Shown here: piece after piece, positions 25,357 through 33,683 of the stretch
How positions within the stretch are numbered: position 1 is the first letter of the stretch
How the letters are laid out: each line of letters begins with the position of its first letter
NCBI GenBank assembly: GCA_964403795.1
Contig: CAYOHP010000009.1
Coordinates: 1-64,000 of the forward strand
DNA: 64,000 nucleotides
Reading direction: 5' to 3'
Origin: CAYOHP01 sp964403795 [NCBI: uncultured bacterium]
Lineage (GTDB): Bacteria > Muiribacteriota > UBA6191 > CAZXTJ01
Notes under the pieces: generated by a model
What the model saw: only the letters and a program-made list of their open reading frames with translations
What the model was told of the DNA's origin: nothing
The model's database searches: none
Position numbers and translations under genes: made by a program

Positions 25357-26378
25357 CCTGTCGATTCCACCTCGACCCTCACTCGCTCCTCACAGAGTTC
25401 CACGGCCCGGATCGCGACGTCGAGGAAGCGGGGGACCAGCGCCCTCTGGGTCTCGGTGTGGCGGCTGAGCGGCCCGGTCACGAAGCTCCCGCCCCCGGCG
25501 AGCGCCATGGGGAGGATCAACTGGTCGGCGAGGTGCTCGCAGACCGGGACGCCGGAGGCCAGGTGGGCGAGCGCCCGGTCGCAGACCCGGGAGGCCAGGG
25601 TCTCGGCGGGGAGACCCTTCTCCCCGAAGCCCACCACCACGGTGGTCACGTGCTCGAAGCCGAGTTCGAGGAGGAGGACGTTCCCCGGTCCCTTGGGGCG
25701 ATCGACCTGGACGACTTCCAGGGACTCCGGGGTCCATCCCATCCTCGCCGCCACCACCTCGAGCTCGCGCAGTCCGACCCGGCGCGGCAATGCCGAGAGG
25801 ATGGCGGTGGCCCGGACATGGGTCGGCTCGCCCCTCTCGGTGAGGTCGAGGCGACGCAGCGGTCCGCCCGGCTCCACCGCGAAGTCCACCCGCCCGCCCC
25901 CGGCCGGGAAGAACCCGTGGCGCTCCAGGCTCGCCTCCACCCGGGCGCCCATCCGCGCCAAGAGCGGCAGGAAGCTCCGCGCCAGGAAATCGAAGGGCGG
26001 CGCCATGGGGTTGTGGGTCCCTCCCTCGACCACCAGCCGGCTCCCGGCCCCGGCCGCCACCAGGGCCGGGAGCACGGTCTGGGCCACCAGCATGGCGCTC
26101 CCGGCCGAGCCCACCGCCATCTCGTGGTGCCCTCCCGCGATCGGGCCGGGCCGGAACTCGAGCTCCCCGCTCCCGAGCTCGTCGCCCCGGACCTCGGCGT
26201 TGCCGACCCGGGTGGCGGCCTTGACCGCGGTCAGGTGCTGGCGGAGCAGGCCGGGCTTGGCGCGCCCGGCCCGGATCCGCGTCATGCGGAAGGGCCGCCC
26301 GGTGGCGAGCGAGAGCGCCAGCGAGGTACGGAGCACCTGGCCGCCACCCTCTCCCATCGAGCCGTCGATCTCCAGCAT
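25353..26378 (-). CDS. rtcA: RNA 3'-terminal phosphate cyclase RtcA
   Basis: A 341-residue cyclase that converts RNA 3'-phosphate ends to 2',3'-cyclic phosphates using ATP through a covalent histidyl-AMP. Seen here are the opening LEIDGSMGEGGGQVLRTSLALS, the AKPGLLRQHLTAV stretch, VEGGTHNPMAPPFDFL, and the C-terminal EHLADQLILPMALAGGGSF with the histidine in GPLSRHTETQ that corresponds to the catalytic His of E. coli RtcA. Length equals the family norm. ATG 26378 has AGGAGGGAAG 6-7 bases upstream. It lies 56 bases after rtcB and overlaps the downstream kinase start by four bases. Cytoplasmic; works with RtcB in RNA repair or splicing. Confidence 0.96.
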   Translation of the reverse strand: MLEIDGSMGEGGGQVLRTSLALSLATGRPFRMTRIRAGRAKPGLLRQHLTAVKAATRVGNAEVRGDELGSGELEFRPGPIAGGHHEMAVGSAGSAMLVAQTVLPALVAAGAGSRLVVEGGTHNPMAPPFDFLARSFLPLLARMGARVEASLERHGFFPAGGGRVDFAVEPGGPLRRLDLTERGEPTHVRATAILSALPRRVGLRELEVVAARMGWTPESLEVVQVDRPKGPGNVLLLELGFEHVTTVVVGFGEKGLPAETLASRVCDRALAHLASGVPVCEHLADQLILPMALAGGGSFVTGPLSRHTETQRALVPRFLDVAIRAVELCEERVRVEVESTG

Positions 26379-26434
26379 GGTCTTCCCTCCTGGCGCTTGG
26401 GGGCGCGCCCTCCCGGCCTTCCCCGGGCCCGCCC

Positions 26435-27655
26435 TCAGCCCTTGACGCAGACCACCTGGTGGAGGCGGGCGACCACCTCGACCAGGTCCTCCTGGGCCGC
26501 CATCACCGCTTCGATCGGCTTGTAGGCGCCCGGGGTCTCGTCGACCACCCCGGAGTCCTTGCGGCACTCGACGTGCCGGGTCGCCGCCTCGTGGTCCGCC
26601 ACCGTGAAGGTGCGCCGGGCCGCGCTCCGCGACATCAGCCGCCCGGCGCCGTGGCTGCAGCTCTCGAAGCTCTCCGGGTTGCCCTTGCCGCGGACCACGA
26701 AGGAGGCCGCACCCATGCTCCCGGGGATGATCCCGAGGTCCCCCTGCCTGGCCCGGACCGCCCCCTTGCGGGTGACCAGCACGTTCTCCCCCAGGTGCCG
26801 CTCCCGCGCCACGTAGTTGTGGTGGCAGTTCACCGCCTCGAGCCACGCCTCGAAGGGCGGCAGCCCGGGGACGGTGCGGAGCGCCTGGATCACCGAGGCC
26901 ATCATCAACTCCCGATTGGCGCGAGCGTAGTCCTGGGCCCACTCCACCGCCTCGACGTAGTCGGCGAAGTGCTGGCTCCCCTCCGCCAGGTAGGCGAGGT
27001 CCCGGTCGGGGAGCTTCACGAACCAGCGTTCCATCTCCTTCTGGGCGAGGGCGATGAAGTGGCTGCCGATGCGGTTCCCGACGCCGCGCGAGCCGCTGTG
27101 CAGCATGATCCAGACGGCCCCGGTCTCGTCCAGGTCGACCTCGATGAAGTGGTTCCCGCCTCCCAGGGTGCCGAGCTGCTTGCGGTCGGCCCCGTGCCCG
27201 AGCCGGCGGTGCTTGGCGACGATCTCCCGGAAGCGGGGCTCGAGTCCGGCCCAGACCTCGTCGTGGGAAGCCGGAGGAGTGCCCCAGGCGCCCCGGTCGT
27301 TGCGGCCCCCGGAGTCGGTGCGACCGTGCGGGACCGCGGCCTCGATGGCCGACCTCATGGGACCGAGATCGTCGGGAAGGTCGCCGGCCGAGAGGCTGGT
27401 CTTCACCGCCATCATCCCGCAGCCGATGTCGACGCCGACCGCGGCCGGCACGATCGCCTTCCGGGTGGCCATCACCGACCCGACCGTCGCCCCCTTGCCG
27501 AGGTGCACGTCCGGCATGACCGCGATCCAGCCGTGGACGAAGGGCAGCCGGGCCAGGTTCTGGATCTGGGCCCGGGCGTTGTCGGCGAAGGGGACGCCGC
27601 GGGTCCAGGCCTTCACCGGCACGCCGCCTTCGGTCTCGATCCGTTCGTAGCTCAT
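26435..27655 (-). CDS. rtcB: RNA-splicing ligase RtcB
   Basis: A 406-residue GTP- and Mn-dependent RNA ligase that joins 2',3'-cyclic phosphate or 3'-phosphate to 5'-OH ends (E. coli RtcB has 408). Metal and guanylate motifs are present: MPDVHLGKGATVGSV, AVGVDIGCGMM with the metal-binding Asp and Cys, LGGGNHFIEV, MLHSGSRGVGN, GSMGAASFVVRGKG, and the guanylylated-histidine motif SHGAGRLMSRSAA. ATG 27655 has AGAGGTGA 5 bases upstream. It is the first gene of the operon behind the -24/-12 promoter and divergent from rtcR. The longer open frame upstream to 28066 is not used because it would run through the promoter and rtcR. Confidence 0.97.
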   Translation of the reverse strand: MSYERIETEGGVPVKAWTRGVPFADNARAQIQNLARLPFVHGWIAVMPDVHLGKGATVGSVMATRKAIVPAAVGVDIGCGMMAVKTSLSAGDLPDDLGPMRSAIEAAVPHGRTDSGGRNDRGAWGTPPASHDEVWAGLEPRFREIVAKHRRLGHGADRKQLGTLGGGNHFIEVDLDETGAVWIMLHSGSRGVGNRIGSHFIALAQKEMERWFVKLPDRDLAYLAEGSQHFADYVEAVEWAQDYARANRELMMASVIQALRTVPGLPPFEAWLEAVNCHHNYVARERHLGENVLVTRKGAVRARQGDLGIIPGSMGAASFVVRGKGNPESFESCSHGAGRLMSRSAARRTFTVADHEAATRHVECRKDSGVVDETPGAYKPIEAVMAAQEDLVEVVARLHQVVCVKG

Positions 27656-27761
27656 CGGGTCACCTCTTCCCTCGTCCTCGGCCTTTCGCCCCGTCCCGGT
27701 CCCCCGGCGCAACCGCTGCGACCGGCGGGTCCCGGCGGGTCGGGCCCGGATCCCGGGGAGC

Positions 27762-27776
27762 GCACGGACCATGCCA
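27762..27776 (-). promoter_or_regulatory. Sigma-54 (-24/-12) promoter of the rtcBA operon
   Basis: Read on minus, TGGCATG-N4-GTGC spans 27776-27762, with GG and GC separated by the required ten bases (consensus TGGCACG-N4-TTGC). The transcript would start near 27750, giving a leader of about 95 bases before rtcB. The neighbouring RtcR is a sigma-54 activator, which makes the assignment strong. Confidence 0.8.
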
Positions 27777-27820
27777 AGGGCGGATCCGCACCTGGCGCGG
27801 ATCGGTCGCGCCGGATCTGA

Positions 27821-27826
27821 TACAAT
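27821..27826 (+). promoter_or_regulatory. Probable -10 box of rtcR
   Basis: TACAAT at 27821-27826 stands in an unusually AT-rich patch 20 bases before the rtcR ATG. The matching -35 region is weak. The implied leader is very short and has no Shine-Dalgarno site, so rtcR may be translated from a nearly leaderless message. Confidence 0.4.
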
Positions 27827-27845
27827 GGGATAAGCCTTTCTCCCA

Positions 27846-29528
27846 ATGGCTCGCCGAAACCCCACCAAGCCCGCGTCCGTCCGCCGTCCGGTGGTGGTGC
27901 TCGGCTTCCTGGGGACCCGGATGGATGCGGGCAAGGCCACCGATCGCTGGGAGCGTTGGCGCCCGACCGTGGGCCTCTGCCAGCAGGACGACCTGGTGGT
28001 CGACCGCCTCGAACTCCTCCACACCCGACGCTTCCGCTCCCTGGCCGAAGCGGTCGCCTCGGACATCGCCAGCGTCTCGCCCGAGACCTCGGTGGTGCTC
28101 CGGGAACATGAGATCCGGGACCCCTGGGACCTCGAGGAGGTCTACGCCTCCCTCCATGACCTGGCGATGGCCTACCCCTTCGATCCCGAGGCGGAGGACT
28201 ACCTGGTCCACATCACCACCGGGAGCCATATCGAGCAGATCTGCCTCTTCCTGCTTGTCGAGACCCGGACCATCCCGGCGCGGCTGGTGCAGACGCACCC
28301 GCGATCCGGCGCCGCACCCGAGCACCGCTCCCACGGCGCGGTCACCCTGATCGACCTCGACCTCTCCCGCTACGACCGGCTCGCCTCCCGCTTCCGACGT
28401 CTCCAGGCCGAGGGCCTCTCCACCCTGAAGTCGGGGATCGACACCCGGAACCCCGCCTTCAATGCCCTGGTGGCGGAGGTCGAGCGGGTGGCGCTGCGGA
28501 CCCGGGACCCCATCCTGCTGACCGGCTCCACCGGCACCGGCAAGTCGCAGCTGGCCCGCCGCATCCACGAGCTGCGGCACAGCCGTCATCAGGTGAAGGG
28601 TCCCCTGGTCACGGTGAACTGCGCCACGTTGCGCGGCGAAGGCGCCATGTCGGCGCTCTTCGGCCATGTCCGGGGCGCCTTCACCGGTGCCCTCGAGGCC
28701 AGGGCCGGACACCTCAAGGCGGCCGACGGCGGCATGCTCTTCCTCGACGAGATCGGAGAGCTGGGCCTCGACGAACAGGCCATGCTGCTCTCGGCCCTCG
28801 AGGACAAGGTCTTCTTTCCCGTAGGCTCCGACCGCGAGACCCGCAGCGACTTCCAGCTCCTGGCCGGGACCAACCGACCGCTCGCCGCGGAGGTCGAGGC
28901 CGGGAGGTTCCGGGAGGACCTGCTGGCCCGGATCTCGCTCTGGACCTTCGAGCTCCCCTCGCTGGCCGACCGGCGCGAGGACCTGGAGCCCAATCTCGAC
29001 TTCGAGCTGGCCCGGGTGTCCGAGGAGCGGAACCTGCGGGTCTCGATGAGTTCCGAGGCACGGGCGCGCTACCTCGCGTTCGCGGTCTCCCGGGAGGCCG
29101 CGTGGTCGGCGAACTTCCGGGACCTGGGCGCCTCGGTGCGGCGCATGTCGACCTTCGCCGAGGGCGGGCGGATCGACAAGCCGGAGGTCGATCGCGAGAT
29201 CCGACGCCTCCGGGCGACCTGGAGCGGGGCGACCCGGGGAGGTCGCGACGACACCCGGATCGCGGGGCTGCTCGGTCCCGATGGGGCAGGCGCGCTCGAC
29301 GCTTTCGATCGGGTCCAGCTCGAGTTCGTGCTCGAGGTCTGCTCCCGCTCCTCCACCCTCTCCCAGGCCGGCCGGACCCTGTTCGCCGCCAGCCGGGCCC
29401 GCAGGAGCAGCGTGAACGACGCCGATCGACTGCGGAAGTACCTGAGGCGCTTCGGGATCGCCCCGGGCGCGGCGCTCGCGGCGACCCGCCACCAGGACGA
29501 CGCGGAGAGTTCGCGGCGTGACGCGTGA
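27846..29528 (+). CDS. rtcR: Sigma-54-dependent activator RtcR
   Basis: A 560-residue regulator with the two-part RtcR layout. The N-terminal 180 residues are the CARF-like RtcR domain (VVLGFLGTRMDAGK, LVHITTGSHIEQICLFLLVE), known in E. coli to sense RNA ends with 2',3'-cyclic phosphate or related ligands. The AAA+ domain follows, with Walker A GSTGTGKSQLARRIHELRHS near 225, the sigma-54 contact loop GAFTGA near 277 and Walker B GGMLFLDEIGEL near 295. The C-terminal part (YLRRFGI) carries the DNA-binding end, less like a Fis helix-turn-helix. Activates rtcBA, here from the -24/-12 site at 27776-27762, and probably also the kinase downstream. Confidence 0.95.
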   Translation: MARRNPTKPASVRRPVVVLGFLGTRMDAGKATDRWERWRPTVGLCQQDDLVVDRLELLHTRRFRSLAEAVASDIASVSPETSVVLREHEIRDPWDLEEVYASLHDLAMAYPFDPEAEDYLVHITTGSHIEQICLFLLVETRTIPARLVQTHPRSGAAPEHRSHGAVTLIDLDLSRYDRLASRFRRLQAEGLSTLKSGIDTRNPAFNALVAEVERVALRTRDPILLTGSTGTGKSQLARRIHELRHSRHQVKGPLVTVNCATLRGEGAMSALFGHVRGAFTGALEARAGHLKAADGGMLFLDEIGELGLDEQAMLLSALEDKVFFPVGSDRETRSDFQLLAGTNRPLAAEVEAGRFREDLLARISLWTFELPSLADRREDLEPNLDFELARVSEERNLRVSMSSEARARYLAFAVSREAAWSANFRDLGASVRRMSTFAEGGRIDKPEVDREIRRLRATWSGATRGGRDDTRIAGLLGPDGAGALDAFDRVQLEFVLEVCSRSSTLSQAGRTLFAASRARRSSVNDADRLRKYLRRFGIAPGAALAATRHQDDAESSRRDA

Positions 29529-29596
29529 CGCGGGCGCGCTGCGCGTGCTACGTTGGTTGTGCAATGGCCCGACGACGGGCCCGAAAGGAGGACTCC

Positions 29597-29656
29597 GTGG
29601 CTGATCTCGTGACCCCTCGATCGATCCCCGGGTCCTCCGCGACCGCTCTCGTCTGA
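29597..29656 (+). CDS. Possible 19-residue leader peptide upstream of rsgA
   Basis: GTG 29597 has an excellent AAAGGAGGA site five bases upstream and opens a 19-residue frame (MADLVTPRSIPGSSATALV) ended by TGA at 29654. GGAGGAC at the ribosome site (29587-29593) can pair with GTCCTCC at 29632-29638 within the little gene; the same GGTCCTCC recurs at 29752-29759 next to the rsgA start. It may be a regulatory leader or chance. The rest of 29529-29760 shows a weak TGCTACGTT extended -10-like site near 29548 and nothing else. Confidence 0.3.
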   Translation: MADLVTPRSIPGSSATALV

Positions 29657-29760
29657 GCGCCCCCCCGGAGACCCTTCCTCTTCAAGGACCATGACGCGCC
29701 CATCTGGCGCGCCCTCGGTCCCCGCCTGCGGCTGCCATGCAGCCGCCGGAAGGTCCTCCC

Positions 29761-30834
29761 TTGCCTCGAAACGTCGCCCTCGGCTGGAGCCGAGACCTGG
29801 AGCTCTCGCTCAGCCCCGAAACCCCGTCCTCCCTCCTTCCCTCCCGGGTGGTCGCCCGGGTGGTCGAGGGCGGCCGCCCTCCCTTCCACCTCCTCACCGA
29901 GGAGGGATCCCGCTACCTGGCCACCTGCCGTTCCCACGTCCGCGACGTGGTGGTCGGCGATTGGGTGGTGGCGGAGAACCTGGTACCCGGCCACGCCGTG
30001 ATCGAACGCGTCCTTCCCCGGAAGAGCGAGCTCGCCCGGGTGGAATCCGGGACCTCCGGAGACCGCCAGGCCCTCGCGTCCAACGTCGACCGGGCCCTGA
30101 TCGTGACCGGCGCCGACCGGGAACGGAACCTGCGCCGCCTCGAACGCTACCTGGCCCTGGTCCGGGGCGCGGGGGTCGAGGCCGTGCTGGTGCTGACCAA
30201 GATCGACATGGTGGCCGACCCGGAGCCGCTGCTCGCAGAGATGAGGACCATCGCCCCGGGTGTCCTCTGCCTGGCTGCCAGCTCGGTTGCCGGCATGGGT
30301 CTGGAGACCGTGGCGGGAGCCCTGGTCCCCGGCGAGACCCATGTGCTGCTCGGCTCCTCGGGCGTCGGCAAGTCGAGCCTGGCGAACCGCCTCATCGGCG
30401 GGGACGAGCTGGCCACCGGACCGGTGCGGGCCCGGGACGACAAGGGACGTCACACCACCTCGGGACGGCGCCTGCTCCGGCTCCCCAACGGCGCGCTCCT
30501 GATCGACACGCCGGGGATGCGGGAGCTGGCTCTCACGGCAAGAGCCGGGTCGGGTCTGGCGGCCACCTTCCCCGAGCTCGGGGAGCTCGCTGCCACCTGC
30601 CGGTTCCGCGACTGCACCCACGGAGACGAACCCGGGTGCGCGATCTCGGAGGCCGTCGAGGCCGGCGAACTCGACCCCGCCAGGGTCGAGAGCTGGGACA
30701 AGCTCCGGCGCGAGCTCGACCTCAGGGCCCGGAAGGAGCGGCACCGGGCTCGTCGCCAGGAGCGCCGCCAGGAACGTCGGGACGGCCGGGGGTCGCGTCG
30801 AGCCGATCCGAGGGAGGACTGGGGACGGGAGTGA
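29761..30834 (+). CDS. rsgA: Ribosome small-subunit GTPase RsgA
   Basis: A circularly permuted GTPase of 357 residues that helps mature the 30S subunit. An OB-fold (about 20-90, ending HVRDVVVGDWVVAE) comes first. The permuted G motifs follow: TKID (G4), then GSSGVGKSSLANRL (G1), GRHTT (G2) and DTPGMRE (G3). A zinc site closes the protein: CRFRDCTHGDEPGC (C-x4-C-x-H-x5-C), followed by a very Arg-rich tail. TTG 29761 is preferred because GGAAGG lies seven bases upstream; an ATG at 29737 lacks a ribosome site. Its last 113 bases overlap the convergent gene ending at 30722. Confidence 0.93.
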   Translation: MPRNVALGWSRDLELSLSPETPSSLLPSRVVARVVEGGRPPFHLLTEEGSRYLATCRSHVRDVVVGDWVVAENLVPGHAVIERVLPRKSELARVESGTSGDRQALASNVDRALIVTGADRERNLRRLERYLALVRGAGVEAVLVLTKIDMVADPEPLLAEMRTIAPGVLCLAASSVAGMGLETVAGALVPGETHVLLGSSGVGKSSLANRLIGGDELATGPVRARDDKGRHTTSGRRLLRLPNGALLIDTPGMRELALTARAGSGLAATFPELGELAATCRFRDCTHGDEPGCAISEAVEAGELDPARVESWDKLRRELDLRARKERHRARRQERRQERRDGRGSRRADPREDWGRE

Positions 30835-31387
30835 CCGGCTCCGGCATCCGTCGCCAGGGTCCGTGCTCCCGGCACGAGATCCGCCCCTCGGCATCCCGCT
30901 GCCAGTTCCACCAACCGTACCCGGAGGCGGCCTGGGGGTCGTCGGGCCGCCCGTCCAGGAATCCGTCGGCCTCGAGCTCCCGGAACAGTTCCGGTCCGAG
31001 GTCCGGCTCGGCTGCCTTGGGACGCCGGGCCCTCCGCCGCTTCAAGGCACCCTCGAGCTTCACCTGCACGTACCCGCAGGACTCCCTCGCGAACCGGGGG
31101 AAGGCCGGTGAGGCGCGCCCCGAAGCGGGTTCCCCGGTCCCCGGGCCCACCAACCCGACCTCGAGCTTCACGCCGGTCGAGAAGGTACGGGGCTTCCCGC
31201 CGGGTCCGCCGCCGACCACGATCTCCTCGCCCACCCCGATCGAGGCGCCCCCGACCGAGACCTGGGCGAGGCCGCCGCCGGCCAGCAGGAGCACCAGGGC
31301 CCCGGCTCGGGGGATCGATCCAAAACCGCGGGTCGGGTTTCGCATACTCCGAGCATAGCCCTCGGCCGCTGCCCGCCGTCGCGTCAT
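30722..31387 (-). CDS. Small secreted protein, last gene of the giant-protein operon
   Basis: A 221-residue protein starting at ATG 31387, whose ATGA overlaps the stop of the upstream kinase. A long basic n-region (MTRRRAAAEGYARSMRNPTR) is followed by a hydrophobic core (AGALVLLLAGGGLA), so it should be exported; an alternative ATG at 31345 would shorten the n-region. The mature part begins QVSVGGASIGVGEEIVVGGG and includes CGYVQVKLEGALKRRRARR and GYGWWNWQRDAEGRISCREHG; two Cys remain. No family is recognised. The C-terminus is Pro/Gly-rich and overlaps the end of rsgA on the other strand. Probably functions with the two giant surface proteins. Confidence 0.6.
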   Translation of the reverse strand: MTRRRAAAEGYARSMRNPTRGFGSIPRAGALVLLLAGGGLAQVSVGGASIGVGEEIVVGGGPGGKPRTFSTGVKLEVGLVGPGTGEPASGRASPAFPRFARESCGYVQVKLEGALKRRRARRPKAAEPDLGPELFRELEADGFLDGRPDDPQAASGYGWWNWQRDAEGRISCREHGPWRRMPEPVTPVPSPPSDRLDATPGRPDVPGGAPGDEPGAAPSGP

Positions 31388-33654
31388 GGGCCTCCCTCGG
31401 GTGAAGTCCCGGCCTCCGCCAGCAGGGCGCGCAGCGCGGACACGGTCTCACGGGTGGGACGGTCGCGCCCGGAGGTCCGCGCCGCGGCTCCTCCCGCGGC
31501 ATCCAGCCATCCGAGGGTCAGCCCCAGGGCCAGACGCTCCACCGGGGATGCCCGGATGCGTCCCGGATCGAAGTGGGCGGTCCACAGCTCGGCGACCAGG
31601 GCCACCAGATCCGCGATCTCCGGCTCGCTCCCACCGAGCAGGCGGGGAGCGAGTCGCGAGTAGGCTTCCAGGGCCGGGATCGGACCCCGCCAGTTCCGGA
31701 TCCTGAGCACGTGGGCGGGGGCCGCCTCGATCAGGACGATCCGCGCCGGACCCGCCGGGAGCTCCCCCGCTTCGAGCCCGGCGAGGCAGGCCGCCAGCCC
31801 TGCGAGACACCCGGCCCGGGCCGGCTCCGGGTCGAGTTTCTGGTAGTCGCGGGAGTCGGCAATCCACTCCCAGAGCCTGGCCCGGATCAGCTGGCCGGCC
31901 GGACCCGGCGGCAGACCAGCCAGCAGCCGGTCGCCGCGGGCTGTCGCCAGCGGACCCCACAGCCCGTGGCGGGAACGACGCAGCCGGGACATGGCGGAGA
32001 CTGCCAGGGGTACGGAGCCCGCCGGGTCGGAATCCCGCATCGCCCTCACCACCGCGTGCAGGTAGGCGGCCAGGAGTTCGCTGCTCTTCTCCAGATGCGG
32101 CCGCATGGCCAATCGGTACTGGGCGGTGAAGGAGAGGAGACGGAGGTTCTTCCACAGGCCCGGGTCTCCTCCCACCGCCCACCCGGCCTCCCGGGTGCCC
32201 GGCAGGCTCTCGATCAGACCCGACTCCTCGAACTCCGCCTCGTCCCGGTCGAGTGCCGTCCCCAGCCGGGTCAGAGCGGCCTCCCAGGATCCGCCCGGGC
32301 TCCCGGGACCACCCGTTCTCCCGGCGATCTCCCCGCCGAGGTCGAGCAGGGGCGTGAAGATCCGGGGAAGCCCTCCTGCCGCCAGCTCCGCGTCGATGCG
32401 ACGCAGGCTTTCGGCGACCTCGCCCGGGACCTCCTCCACCCGTCCACCCTGGTCCAGCCAGGCGTCGAAGGGCTGGAGTTCGACCAGCCCGGCGAGGCGA
32501 TCGGAGGCCACCACGCTGTCGTAGGGATCGCAGTCCGGGGGCTGGGGGGTTCCGCAGGCCGGTCGATTCGCCAACCCGGCGCGCAGCGCGTCCTGGAACG
32601 GCGCGCCCAGCGGGTGCCCGGGCGTCGAAGGGGCGGCGACTGCAGGCGAGTCTGACGGACGCGGTACCGGGCGTCCCGCCAGTAGTCCGAGGGCCCCGAC
32701 CAGGGCTGCGAGCCCTGCGACCAGGGGCAGACCTCCCCGGGACCCCGCCCCCTGGGTCGGATGGGCGGCACTGGCGATCCGGGGATTGGCGCCCGAGCGG
32801 CGGCCTCCCGGAGCCGCGTCACCGGACGCGTCATGGACCCCGGCCGGCTCCCTGGCCGGAGCCAAGCCCGCCACCGTGACGGTTCCGGGCCCGAGACCTC
32901 CCAGCCGGGACCGGATCGGCTCCAGGCCCCGCGGGCGCTCCTCGACGAAGGGCCCCAGGGCATCGGCGAGCAGGCGTCCCACCGGCGATTCCGGATCGGT
33001 CCGCGTGAACTCCAGACCCGGGAGGGTCCCTCCCGACGGGATCCTCACCAGATCCTCGAGCTTGAACGGCAGCCTTCCCTCGCAGAGCTCGAAGAGAGTG
33101 ACCGCCCATCCCCACCAGTCGTTGGCCTCGTCGAATCGCCTCTCCGCCAGCGACTCCGGGCTCATGTACCCGAGGGTCCCGAGCGGCGATCCCTCCCGGG
33201 TGAACCGCGAGAGGTCCGGAGCCACCGCCAGCCCGAAATCGACCAGCACCGGTCGCCGGTCCCGGGTGAGCAGCACGTTGGCGCTCTTCACGTCCCGGTG
33301 CACCACCTGCCGGGAGTGCAGGAAATCGAGGGCTCCCGCCAGCTCCAGCATCACCGCCACCGGATCCAGATCGGGAGGGGGCTGGGAGAGCGGACGGCCG
33401 TCCAGGTATTCCATCAGCAGATAGGGCCCCTTCTGGGCGAGACCGTGGCTGTAGACCCGGACGATGTTGGGGTGCTGGAGCGAGGCCAGGGCGCGGGCCT
33501 CGTGCTCGAAGCGTCGCGTCAGGTCGGGATGGTCTCCGAGCAGCATCTTGACCGCTACCGGCCTGTCCAGGCGCTCGTCCCAGGCGAGCACCACCGCGCC
33601 CATCCCGCCCTGGCCGAGCTTCCTCTCCACCCGGAGCCAGTTCGGGAGTTCCAC
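31384..33654 (-). CDS. Transmembrane Ser/Thr kinase in the giant-protein operon
   Basis: A 756-residue Hanks kinase with all catalytic motifs: LGQGGMGAVVLAWD (13-26), ATP lysine K36 in VAVKMLL, HRDVKSANVLL (119-129), DFGLAV (139-144) and GTLGYMSPESL. The usual HRDxKPxN proline is Ser here. A membrane helix at about 305-325 (LPLVAGLAALVGALGLLAG) leads to 430 periplasmic, helical residues of unknown family with a Cys pair (ACGTPQPPDCDP). GTG 33654 is 29 bases behind the giant protein at 33684 and the stop overlaps the next ATG as ATGA. The context suggests it senses or controls the export, assembly or state of the giant proteins. Confidence 0.9.
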   Translation of the reverse strand: MELPNWLRVERKLGQGGMGAVVLAWDERLDRPVAVKMLLGDHPDLTRRFEHEARALASLQHPNIVRVYSHGLAQKGPYLLMEYLDGRPLSQPPPDLDPVAVMLELAGALDFLHSRQVVHRDVKSANVLLTRDRRPVLVDFGLAVAPDLSRFTREGSPLGTLGYMSPESLAERRFDEANDWWGWAVTLFELCEGRLPFKLEDLVRIPSGGTLPGLEFTRTDPESPVGRLLADALGPFVEERPRGLEPIRSRLGGLGPGTVTVAGLAPAREPAGVHDASGDAAPGGRRSGANPRIASAAHPTQGAGSRGGLPLVAGLAALVGALGLLAGRPVPRPSDSPAVAAPSTPGHPLGAPFQDALRAGLANRPACGTPQPPDCDPYDSVVASDRLAGLVELQPFDAWLDQGGRVEEVPGEVAESLRRIDAELAAGGLPRIFTPLLDLGGEIAGRTGGPGSPGGSWEAALTRLGTALDRDEAEFEESGLIESLPGTREAGWAVGGDPGLWKNLRLLSFTAQYRLAMRPHLEKSSELLAAYLHAVVRAMRDSDPAGSVPLAVSAMSRLRRSRHGLWGPLATARGDRLLAGLPPGPAGQLIRARLWEWIADSRDYQKLDPEPARAGCLAGLAACLAGLEAGELPAGPARIVLIEAAPAHVLRIRNWRGPIPALEAYSRLAPRLLGGSEPEIADLVALVAELWTAHFDPGRIRASPVERLALGLTLGWLDAAGGAAARTSGRDRPTRETVSALRALLAEAGTSPEGGP

Positions 33655-33683
33655 CGGGAGGCTGTCGCGCAGGGTCGGTGCGT

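Noticed and set aside
27740-27762. GGTCGCAGCGGTTGC as an alternative -24/-12 site for rtcB
   Set aside because: GG and GC are eleven bases apart rather than ten; the site at 27762-27776 fits better.
29691-29760. Overlapping plus frame beginning ATG 29691 ahead of rsgA
   Set aside because: It runs out of frame through rsgA with Arg/Pro/Gly-rich shadow composition, so rsgA at 29761 is kept.
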